Positions 40,445 through 47,360 of a stretch of 64,000 nucleotides of DNA are shown in pieces. The notes under the pieces were generated by a model. It had not been told where the DNA came from and did no database searches. It saw only the letters and a list, made by a program, of their open reading frames with translations. A program made the translations under genes and the position numbers. Numbering within the stretch: the stretch's first letter is position 1; the number at the start of each line of letters is the position of its first letter. Source of the DNA: an uncultured delta proteobacterium (GTDB lineage: Bacteria > Myxococcota_A > UBA9160 > JAFDET01); NCBI GenBank assembly GCA_947259215.1, contig CAMYLJ010000002.1, positions 1 to 64,000 of the forward strand, written 5' to 3'.

Positions 40445-40868
40445 TCGCGGGCGTTCACCTCCGGAGTCTCGCGCGTGGCGCGGAGGCTGTCGTCCTTGGC
40501 CTTCGCGGGGCTTCGCCCCGCGGCTCGGCCTTCGCTCGGCTTCGGAAAGAGAAGGATCGGAAGTCGGCTGAAGCCGACTTCCCAGCTCGCTTGGCGCTGT
40601 CGCTGAGACCGCTGCGCGCGCCGCCCCGAGCGGCGGCGCTTGCGGCCTCGGCCTCCGGTGGCGTGTTCGCCCAGGAGCGGCAAGTGGCGGTCTTTCTGCG
40701 TCGCGCGGAGCTGGAGGCGTTCGCGCTGGTACGGCGGTGCGAGGGCGGAGCGGGGGCTCGCGGAGCGACGACTGAGTGGAGCGCGCTGACGGAGCGGGTG
40801 CGCCCACCGGAGATCGCTGCGCGCGGAACCTTGGAGGAGCGCGGCGAGCCCCCGCCCCGCACGCTCTC
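40445..40868 (+). repeat. Dispersed structured repeat, copy C
   Basis: The 428-base gap between the LPS-kinase gene and lpxK (convergent) holds no supported gene. It matches copy A at 40477-40488 (12 of 12) and 40498-40535 (35 of 38), and copy B at 40632-40661, 40739-40770 and 40779-40793. A hairpin at 40504-40522 has a 7-base-pair stem; compared with copy A, one stem pair is C-G there and G-C here, so pairing is kept. A separate 11-base-pair palindrome sits inside at 40559-40582. Confidence 0.8.
40559..40582. repeat. Perfect 24-base palindrome inside repeat copy C
   Basis: The arms GGAAGTCGGCT and AGCCGACTTCC are perfect complements around a two-base loop GA. Copies A and B lack this element at the corresponding place, so it looks like an insertion into copy C. 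It could be a REP-type element or a transcription end shared by the two convergent genes. Confidence 0.6.
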
Positions 40869-40869
40869 C

Positions 40870-41916
40870 CTACCGCAGGCGCGCCTCGATCTCGTCGAGG
40901 AGGTGCTCCGCGTCGTCGACCCTGACGTCGATCACGAGGGCGTCGATCTGGACGTTGTCTACCCAGGCGGGCAGGATCTTGAGGGCGTCCTTCTCGGTGG
41001 TGATCCAGCGGGCGGCTTCGTCCGCCAGGCCGGTGAGGTCGCGTGGGCGGTAGCGGTGGTGATCCGGGAACGTGCGCTCCGCGGTGACCCGCGCACCCAG
41101 CGACTCGAGGCTGCGCCGGAGGGACGCCGGCCGTGCGATGCCGGCGAGGAGCCCCACCTCGGCGTCGCGCAGAGCGGGCGCGACGGGCCGGCCGCCGGCC
41201 AGGGGGCGCAGGCCGACGGGCCGACGTTCGAGGCGGAAGCGCAGCGCGTCGGGGGCGCGGGTCTCGAGCCACGCGGCATCGTCCTCGCGCAGCGGGCCGT
41301 CCACCACGCCCACGGCGTCGGCGTGGCGCAGCGCCCCGGCCGGCTCCCGCAACGGACCGAGCGGCAGCACCCGGCGATTGCCGAAGCCGAGTGCGGCGTC
41401 GACCAGCACCAGATCGAGGTCGCGGGCCAGTCGGTGATGCTGGAAGCCGTCGTCCAGCACCAGCACCTCCGCGCCGAAGGCCGCTACGGCCCGCAGGCCG
41501 GCGACGCCCCGGTCGCGACCGACCAGCACCGGAACGCCGGGAGCGTGAGCGGCCAACAGCAGCGCCTCGTCCCCGGCGCTTTCCAGGTCCGCGTGCACGT
41601 GGCGCCCGTCGGAGACGACGCACACCGCGCCGCGTCCCCGGCGGCCGTAGCCCCGCGTCGCCAGCACCACCTTGTGTCCCCGGCGCTGGAGACGGGACGC
41701 CAGCCAGGCCGCCGTGGGCGTCTTGGCCGAGCCGCCGACGCTGAGGTTTCCCACCGACACCACCTTGCAGGGCAGGCGCCGGGGCGTGCGCCAGCCCCGG
41801 CGCCAGGCCGTCCGGTGCAGCCACGCCCCGGCGCCGTAGAGCCAGGCGAGCGGCGCCAGCAGCGCCTGCCAGGGCCGCGACTCGCGCCTCCCGAGCCACC
41901 CGGCGCGGACCCTCAC
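40870..41916 (-). CDS. lpxK: Tetraacyldisaccharide 4'-kinase
   Basis: Phosphorylates the lipid A disaccharide at the 4' position. The product is 348 residues with an N-terminal membrane-associated helix (WQALLAPLAWLYGAGAWL). The P-loop reads GNLSVGGSAKTP at about 57-67, where Gly-Lys-Thr is expected (usually GGTGKTP): Ala replaces the Gly before Lys. VLDDGFQHHRLARDLDLVLVD and GLLAGIARP are also typical. The GTG start overlaps the waaA stop as GTGA. Confidence 0.94.
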   Translation of the reverse strand: MRVRAGWLGRRESRPWQALLAPLAWLYGAGAWLHRTAWRRGWRTPRRLPCKVVSVGNLSVGGSAKTPTAAWLASRLQRRGHKVVLATRGYGRRGRGAVCVVSDGRHVHADLESAGDEALLLAAHAPGVPVLVGRDRGVAGLRAVAAFGAEVLVLDDGFQHHRLARDLDLVLVDAALGFGNRRVLPLGPLREPAGALRHADAVGVVDGPLREDDAAWLETRAPDALRFRLERRPVGLRPLAGGRPVAPALRDAEVGLLAGIARPASLRRSLESLGARVTAERTFPDHHRYRPRDLTGLADEAARWITTEKDALKILPAWVDNVQIDALVIDVRVDDAEHLLDEIEARLR

Positions 41917-43133
41917 AGCTGCGCCTCCACCAGCCGCGCGCTGCGTTCGACCGCGTCGCCTGCCTTCGTCAGCGCCTCGGCGCCGGCGCGGGCACGCGCC
42001 GCCGCCGCCTCGGGCTCCGCCAGCGCACGGCGCCAGGCCTGACCCAGACCCGCGGCGTCGTCGATCCGCAGCAGGGCGCCGCTCGGCGCGAGCAGCGAGA
42101 CGGCGTGCTCCACGTTGGCGAGGTGCGGACCCACGACCACCGGACAGCCGACCCGCACGGCCTCCACCACATTGTGTCCCCCGCGGTCCACCAGCGAGCC
42201 GCCCACGAAGGCGGAGGTCGCGCGCGCGAAGATCCCGGGCAGCTCGCCCAGGCTGTCCAGCAGCAGCACCTCCCGCGCCACCAGCGGAGCGCCACCCAAC
42301 GTGCTGCGACGGCGCAACGGCAGGCCCGCGCCGCGCACCAGCTCCGCCACGGCGTCGAACCGCTCCGGGTGGCGCGGCGCCAGCACCAGCGCCGCGCCGG
42401 CCACGTCGGCGAACGCCGCTAGCGCCGCGGCCTCCTCGCCGGCATGCGTGCTCGCCGCCACCAGCAGCGGCCCGCCGAGCACGGCGGCCAGGTCCGGCGC
42501 CAGGCCCTCCGGATCGGCGCCGGGCAGGAGCTTCAGATCTCCCGTCACCTGGATGCGCTCGCCGGGCACACCGAGCTCCGCGAAGCGCGCGGCGTCGGCC
42601 TGCGTGCGCGCGCCGACGGCGGCGAGCCGGGAAGCCAGCGGACGCGACACGACCCGCAGCCGCCGCCAGCGACGCAGGGAGCGCGCCGACAGGCGGGCGG
42701 AGACGGCCACCACCGGAACGCCCCGGTCGTGGGCGGCGCGGATCCAGGCGGGCCAGAGCTCGTTCTCCACCAGCACGAGCGCCGACGGACGCACGCGGGA
42801 GAGCGCGGCCGCCACGCACCACGGATGGTCCAGCGGCGCCAGCGCGCAGGGCCACTCCGGACGCGCGCGGCGCGCCACCTCGCGACCGCTCACAGTCTGG
42901 GTGGAGAGGCAGACGCCGTGGCTCTCCAGGCGTTCGGCCAGCGGCAGCGCAGCGCGGATCTCCCCGACACTGGCGCCGTGGATCCAGATGCTGCCGGATC
43001 GGACCTCGCCGCGCCGGCCCAGCCGCTCGGCGAGACCCAGCCGCAGGCGCGGACGCACGGCCAGCGCCGCCAGGCCCAGCGGCATCGCGCCCGCCGCCAC
43101 CAGCGCGGCGACGCTATGCCCGAGCGGACCCAT
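41913..43133 (-). CDS. waaA: 3-deoxy-D-manno-octulosonic acid transferase
   Basis: Transfers Kdo to lipid IVA (GT30). The product is 406 residues with an N-terminal hydrophobic stretch. Marks are IWIHGASVGEIRAALPL, VLVENELWPAWI, LVAASTHAGEEAA, LLLDSLGELPGIFARA, GGSLVDRGGHNVVEA. Number of Kdo residues added cannot be predicted. The gene overlaps the end of lpxB by 20 bases. Confidence 0.95.
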   Translation of the reverse strand: MGPLGHSVAALVAAGAMPLGLAALAVRPRLRLGLAERLGRRGEVRSGSIWIHGASVGEIRAALPLAERLESHGVCLSTQTVSGREVARRARPEWPCALAPLDHPWCVAAALSRVRPSALVLVENELWPAWIRAAHDRGVPVVAVSARLSARSLRRWRRLRVVSRPLASRLAAVGARTQADAARFAELGVPGERIQVTGDLKLLPGADPEGLAPDLAAVLGGPLLVAASTHAGEEAAALAAFADVAGAALVLAPRHPERFDAVAELVRGAGLPLRRRSTLGGAPLVAREVLLLDSLGELPGIFARATSAFVGGSLVDRGGHNVVEAVRVGCPVVVGPHLANVEHAVSLLAPSGALLRIDDAAGLGQAWRRALAEPEAAAARARAGAEALTKAGDAVERSARLVEAQL

Positions 43134-44262
43134 CCATCATCTCGACGGCGATCTCCGCGACGCGTTCGGCCGCACCGCCGCCGCCCAGCGCGCGCCTCAC
43201 CTCGGCCAGACGCGCCAACTGGAGTTCGCGAGCAGGCCCAGCCAGCAGCGCCTCCAGCGCCTCGGCCACGCGCTCCGGCCGCGCCTCCTCCTGCAGGAAC
43301 TCCGGCACCACGGGAGCGCCCGCGATCAGGTTCGGCATCGTGAACCACGGCAGGCGGATCATGCGCCGGGCGATCGCCGCCGACAGCGCGTTGGCCCGCG
43401 CGGCCACGGCCATGGGCCGACCGAGCAGGCTGATCTCGACGGCGATGGTCCCGGGCTTGGCCAACGCCACGTCCGCCGCCCGCACGGCCTCATGGGTCCG
43501 CCCGCGCACCAGATGCACGGGCAGGCCCGCGACCTCGACCCGCGCCTGCACGGCGGCTTCGTCCAGGGTGGCCGCCAGCGCCAGGGCGAAGTGCGCGTCC
43601 GGCCGGCGAGCGGCCAGGTGGCGGGCGATCTCGAGGTAGAGGGGCAGCCCGTGATCCAGCTCGTTGTGACGACTCCCGGGCAGGAGCAGCACCAGCGGGC
43701 CGCTCGCCGGCAGCCCCAGCTCGGCGCGCAGGGTCGCGGGCTCGCGCTCCGCCAGAGGCGCCAGTCGATCCACCAACGGGTGTCCCACGAAGTCCACGGG
43801 CAGCCCCGCCTCGGCGTAGAAGGCGGGCTCGAAGGGAAAGATCACGGCCAGCCGGTCGCAGCGCCGCGCCAGCTTGCGGATCCTGCCGGGCCGCCAGGCC
43901 CAGACCTGGGGCGGGATGAAGTAGAGCACCGGCACCCCCGCCCGCCGCGCGCGCCGGGCGAAGGGCAGGTTCAGGTCGGGCGAGTCCACCAGCACCACCA
44001 GGTCGGGGCGATCCTCGCGCAGGATCCGGCCGAGCCGACGCCAGGCCGAGAAGAGGCGCCGCGCCGCGGGCAGCACCTCCACCAGGCCACCCACGGCCAC
44101 CTCGCGCTGGTGCACCACCAGCTCGGCGCCGGCCTTCTCCAGCTCGACCCCGCCCAGGGCGCGCACCTGCACGTCGGGCAGGCGCCGGCGCAAGGCCGTG
44201 ACCAGCGCCGCGGCGTGGAGATCGCCGGACGCGTCGGCGGCGGAGACGAGGATGCGGCTCAT
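43114..44262 (-). CDS. lpxB: Lipid-A-disaccharide synthase
   Basis: Condenses UDP-2,3-diacylglucosamine with lipid X. The product is 382 residues. Marks are ILVSAADASGDLHAAALV, LVDSPDLNLPFARRA, YFIPPQVWAWRPGRIRKL, LLLPGSRHNELDHGLPL, AKPGTIAVEISLLGRPMAV and NLIAGAPVVPEFLQEEA. The ATG overlaps the Gfo/Idh gene stop as ATGA. Order lpxA-lpxI-Gfo/Idh-lpxB matches that seen in many deltaproteobacterial genomes. Confidence 0.96.
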   Translation of the reverse strand: MSRILVSAADASGDLHAAALVTALRRRLPDVQVRALGGVELEKAGAELVVHQREVAVGGLVEVLPAARRLFSAWRRLGRILREDRPDLVVLVDSPDLNLPFARRARRAGVPVLYFIPPQVWAWRPGRIRKLARRCDRLAVIFPFEPAFYAEAGLPVDFVGHPLVDRLAPLAEREPATLRAELGLPASGPLVLLLPGSRHNELDHGLPLYLEIARHLAARRPDAHFALALAATLDEAAVQARVEVAGLPVHLVRGRTHEAVRAADVALAKPGTIAVEISLLGRPMAVAARANALSAAIARRMIRLPWFTMPNLIAGAPVVPEFLQEEARPERVAEALEALLAGPARELQLARLAEVRRALGGGGAAERVAEIAVEMMDGSARA

Positions 44263-45218
44263 GACAGCTCGTCGAGGCTCGGCATGGCGTCCACGACGCG
44301 CAACGCCGTGCGCAACGCCGAGAGCGCATCGCCCGCCGACACCACGGGCTCCCCGCGCCCGCGCACCGCCTCCACGAAGGAACGCAGCTGCGCCAGCAGG
44401 GCGTCCTCGGGATCGAACTCCACCTTCTCCATCTCGATCCGGGGCTTCTCCTGCCCGGGCTCCTGGAAGCGGCGGAAGATCACCGCCGCGTGGTCGAGCA
44501 GGTCGATGGAGAAGTAGCCGTCGTGCTGGAAGAAGCGCAGCTTGCGCATGGGGGTCGGCGACACGCGGCTGGCCGTGACGTTGGCCACGCAGCCGGTCGG
44601 GAAGGTCACCCGCGCGTTGGCGATGTCGACCTTGTCCGTCAGCACCGGCACACCCACCGCCTCGATCCGCTCCGGCTCGCAGCCCACCAGGCGCTGGATG
44701 ATGTCCAGGTCGTGGATCATCAGGTCCCGCACCACGTCCACGTCGGTGGCGCGCTCGGGGAACGGGCCCAGGCGGTGGGCCTCGACGAACAGGGGCTTGT
44801 GCAGCCGGCGCGCCACGGCCTGGAACGCGGGGTTGAAGCGCTCGAGGTGCCCCACCTGGAGCACGCGACCGGCGCCGCGCGCCCGCTCCAGCAGGCTGCG
44901 GGCCTGCTCCAGGTCGGCCGCCAGGGGCTTCTCCACCAGCGCGTCGATCCCCGCGTCCAGCAGATCGCGCGTGATCTCGAAGTGCTCCACCGTCGGGACC
45001 GACACGATCGCGGCGTCCGCCAGGCCCACGAGCTCCCGGTGGTCGGCCAGCACCGGGGCGTCCGCCTCGCCCGCGGCCGCCTCGCGACGCTCGGCGTCGC
45101 TCTCCACCATCGCCGCCAGGACCACGTCCTCGCCCGCCGCGCGCAGCTCGCCCACCTTGCGCACGTGCAGCCGGCCCATGTGGCCGACGCCGATCACGGC
45201 GATGCGCAGGGGCTTCAT
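44259..45218 (-). CDS. Gfo/Idh/MocA family oxidoreductase of the lpx cluster
   Basis: A 319-residue NAD(P)-dependent dehydrogenase: RIAVIGVGHMGRLHVRKV (Rossmann), then EKPLAADLEQA with the conserved Lys near residue 97. VGHLERFNPAF and MIHDLDIIQRL match this subgroup. It sits between lpxI and lpxB. In some diderms a Gfo/Idh enzyme (GnnA) makes a 3-amino sugar used by LpxA, but GnnA pairs with the aminotransferase GnnB, which is not here. The role is therefore unknown. Coupled on both sides by ATGA overlaps. Confidence 0.85.
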   Translation of the reverse strand: MKPLRIAVIGVGHMGRLHVRKVGELRAAGEDVVLAAMVESDAERREAAAGEADAPVLADHRELVGLADAAIVSVPTVEHFEITRDLLDAGIDALVEKPLAADLEQARSLLERARGAGRVLQVGHLERFNPAFQAVARRLHKPLFVEAHRLGPFPERATDVDVVRDLMIHDLDIIQRLVGCEPERIEAVGVPVLTDKVDIANARVTFPTGCVANVTASRVSPTPMRKLRFFQHDGYFSIDLLDHAAVIFRRFQEPGQEKPRIEMEKVEFDPEDALLAQLRSFVEAVRGRGEPVVSAGDALSALRTALRVVDAMPSLDELS

Positions 45219-46033
45219 CGCGCCGGCCCGCCCGGCGGGATCCCCACCACCGCGATGCCGCGGGCGTCCGCCTCACGCGCCAGCTCCTCCCGGTCGAGCA
45301 CCGCGGTGCGCCCGGCCTCGAAGGCCAACGCGGCGGCCTTGACCTCCGCCAGCACCGCCAGGGTGTCGAGGCCGATGGCCGGCATGTCGAAGCGCGGGTC
45401 CTGCCCGGGCTTGGCCACCTTCACCACCACGCAGCCGCCGCCCGGCGCCAGCGCCGCACCGCGCGCGATGGCGGCGTCGGTTCCCTCGATCGCCTCCACG
45501 GCCAGCACCGCGCGATCGCGCACCACCACGGTCTGCCCCACGTCGACCCCGCCCAGGGCCTTGGCGATCGGCCAGGCGAAGGCGATGTCGGCTTCCACCG
45601 GAGCGCTGGGGCGACGCGCACCCAGGGGCCCCGCCGGCGCGAAGAGCTCCGGCGCCGCCTCCGGCTGGCCCTGGAGCTGGATGCCCTCCGCCGCCAGCTC
45701 GTCGGCGATGGCCGCGAGGATCGTGTCGTCGCTGCGATCCTCGAGCCGCGCCAGCAGGGCCAGCGCGCGGGCGTCGGGTCGCAGGGACTCGAGGTCTCCG
45801 TAGAGGTGCACCTTCGGGACCTTGCCGGCCATCACCGCGCGCCGCACGCCCGCCTCCTGCAGCACCTCGATCAGCCGGCCGAGCTCGCCCAGGTGGACCC
45901 GGGTGCAGTCGAGCGCGGCGTCGGTCTCGCTGTGGAAACCGACAGCAACCACGCGCTCGCCGCGCGCGCGCGCCGCGCGGGCCACCTCCAGGGGGAAGCG
46001 ACCGCGTCCGGCGATCAGGCCGAGAGGAGACAT
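45215..46033 (-). CDS. lpxI: UDP-2,3-diacylglucosamine diphosphatase LpxI
   Basis: Hydrolyses UDP-2,3-diacylglucosamine to lipid X; the alternative to LpxH, found in alphaproteobacteria and other phyla. The product is 272 residues. Marks are LGLIAGRGRFPLEVARAAR, KVPKVHLYGDLESLRPD, DIAFAWPIAKALGGVDVGQ, and VKVAKPGQDPRFDMPAIGLDT, typical of the family. No LpxH gene is in the window. It lies 5 bases after lpxA. Confidence 0.94.
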   Translation of the reverse strand: MSPLGLIAGRGRFPLEVARAARARGERVVAVGFHSETDAALDCTRVHLGELGRLIEVLQEAGVRRAVMAGKVPKVHLYGDLESLRPDARALALLARLEDRSDDTILAAIADELAAEGIQLQGQPEAAPELFAPAGPLGARRPSAPVEADIAFAWPIAKALGGVDVGQTVVVRDRAVLAVEAIEGTDAAIARGAALAPGGGCVVVKVAKPGQDPRFDMPAIGLDTLAVLAEVKAAALAFEAGRTAVLDREELAREADARGIAVVGIPPGGPAR

Positions 46034-46038
46034 GGCCG

Positions 46039-46815
46039 CTAGCGGATGAACCCGCGCTCGGAGGCCTCGAGGAAGCGCAGCACGCGCCCGACCTCCTCCG
46101 CGTCGCCGAGCTCCTCGCGCACCCGCTGGAGCGCGGGCTCCAGGCGGAGCTTCGAGTGGAAGATCAGGTGGTAGGCGCGCTTCAGGCCACGCACCACGTC
46201 GCGCTTGGCTCCGCGGCGGCGCAGGCCCACGATGTTCAGCCCGACCAGGTGGGCACGGTCACCGGCCACCATGGCGAAGGGCGGCGCGTCCTGGGAGAGC
46301 ATGCTGTTGGCAGCCGTCATCACGGACTCGCCCACGCGCGCGAACTGATGCACGCCGGTGTAGGCCCCCAGGACCGCGTGGTCTTCGATCACCACGTGTC
46401 CCGCCAGGCCGGTGAAGCTGGCCAGGATCGTGTGGGAGCCCACCTGGCAGTCGTGGGCCACGTGGGCGCTGTTCATGATCAGGTTGTCGTCGCCGATCCG
46501 GGTGCAGCCGCCCGCCGCGGGCGTTCCGACGTGGATGGTGACGTTCTCCCGGATCACGTTGTCGCGACCCACCGCCAGACGCGTGGTCGCGCCCTCGAAG
46601 CTCTTGTCCTGAGGCTCCCCGCCGATGCAGGCGAAGGGGAAGATCCGGGTGCCGGGTCCGATGCTCGTGTGGCCGGTCACCATGGCGTGGCCCTGGACGA
46701 CGACGTTCTCGCCCAGCTCCACGTCGGGTCCCACCACGGCGAAGGGCCCCACCTCGACGTGGTCGCCGAGCTTGGCGCGCGGGTCGACGAGGGCTGCCGG
46801 ATGGATCTTGCGCAC
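46039..46815 (-). CDS. lpxA: UDP-N-acetylglucosamine acyltransferase
   Basis: First step of lipid A synthesis. The product is 258 residues with left-handed beta-helix hexapeptide repeats. The catalytic His is in NSAHVAHDCQVG near residue 119-122. IHVGT and HQFARVG are also typical, and the C-terminal helical domain is complete. It directly follows skp; lpxD and fabZ, which usually lie between, are missing. Confidence 0.95.
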   Translation of the reverse strand: MRKIHPAALVDPRAKLGDHVEVGPFAVVGPDVELGENVVVQGHAMVTGHTSIGPGTRIFPFACIGGEPQDKSFEGATTRLAVGRDNVIRENVTIHVGTPAAGGCTRIGDDNLIMNSAHVAHDCQVGSHTILASFTGLAGHVVIEDHAVLGAYTGVHQFARVGESVMTAANSMLSQDAPPFAMVAGDRAHLVGLNIVGLRRRGAKRDVVRGLKRAYHLIFHSKLRLEPALQRVREELGDAEEVGRVLRFLEASERGFIR

Positions 46816-46822
46816 GGCGGGA

Positions 46823-47350
46823 TCAGCCCTTCTTCTTGTTGAAGCGCGCGATCACGTCGTCGGTGATGTCCAGCGCCTCGCGCGAGTAGAGCAGGCCCGG
46901 CGTGCTGCGCTCCACGATCATCGTGAAGCCCTGCTCCCGCCCGATCTCCTGCACGATCTCGATCAGCTTCTTGCGCAGCGGCCCGACGATCCGCTCCTGG
47001 TCCACCTTGAACTTGCCCTCGAGCTCCTTCATCTGGGACTCGATCTCGTTCTTCAGCTCCACCAGGTCGAGCTGGCGCTGGTAGAGGGCCTCCTCCGACA
47101 GCACGAACTTCTTGCTCTTGAGCTCGTCCTGGAGCTCCTTGAAGCGCTCGATCTGCGGCTGCACCTTGGCCTCGGCCTCGCGCTGCTTGCGCGCCAGCTC
47201 CTCGCGCGCGGCCTTGCCCTCGTCCGTCGAGTTCAAGGCCTGGTCCAGGTCGACGACGGCCATGCGGATGCCCCCGTCTTCCTCCGCTCCGATGGAGAAG
47301 GCCAGCACGGCCAGCAGCCCCACCAGAGAGATCGTCTTTCGGGTCTTCAT
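46823..47350 (-). CDS. skp: Periplasmic chaperone Skp/OmpH
   Basis: A 175-residue chaperone for outer-membrane proteins. Signal peptide at about 1-22 (ending SIGA), then AVVDLDQALNSTDEGKAA and two long charged helices, as in the Skp tentacle fold. The ATG is preceded by GAGGGG at a good distance. It lies between bamA and lpxA, the classic arrangement. Confidence 0.93.
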   Translation of the reverse strand: MKTRKTISLVGLLAVLAFSIGAEEDGGIRMAVVDLDQALNSTDEGKAAREELARKQREAEAKVQPQIERFKELQDELKSKKFVLSEEALYQRQLDLVELKNEIESQMKELEGKFKVDQERIVGPLRKKLIEIVQEIGREQGFTMIVERSTPGLLYSREALDITDDVIARFNKKKG

Positions 47351-47360
47351 GTCGTTCCCC

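Noticed and set aside
40455-40862. Minus-strand protein of about 135 residues in copy C
   Set aside because: It lies wholly within the repeat, has low-complexity composition and lacks a related frame in copies A and B.
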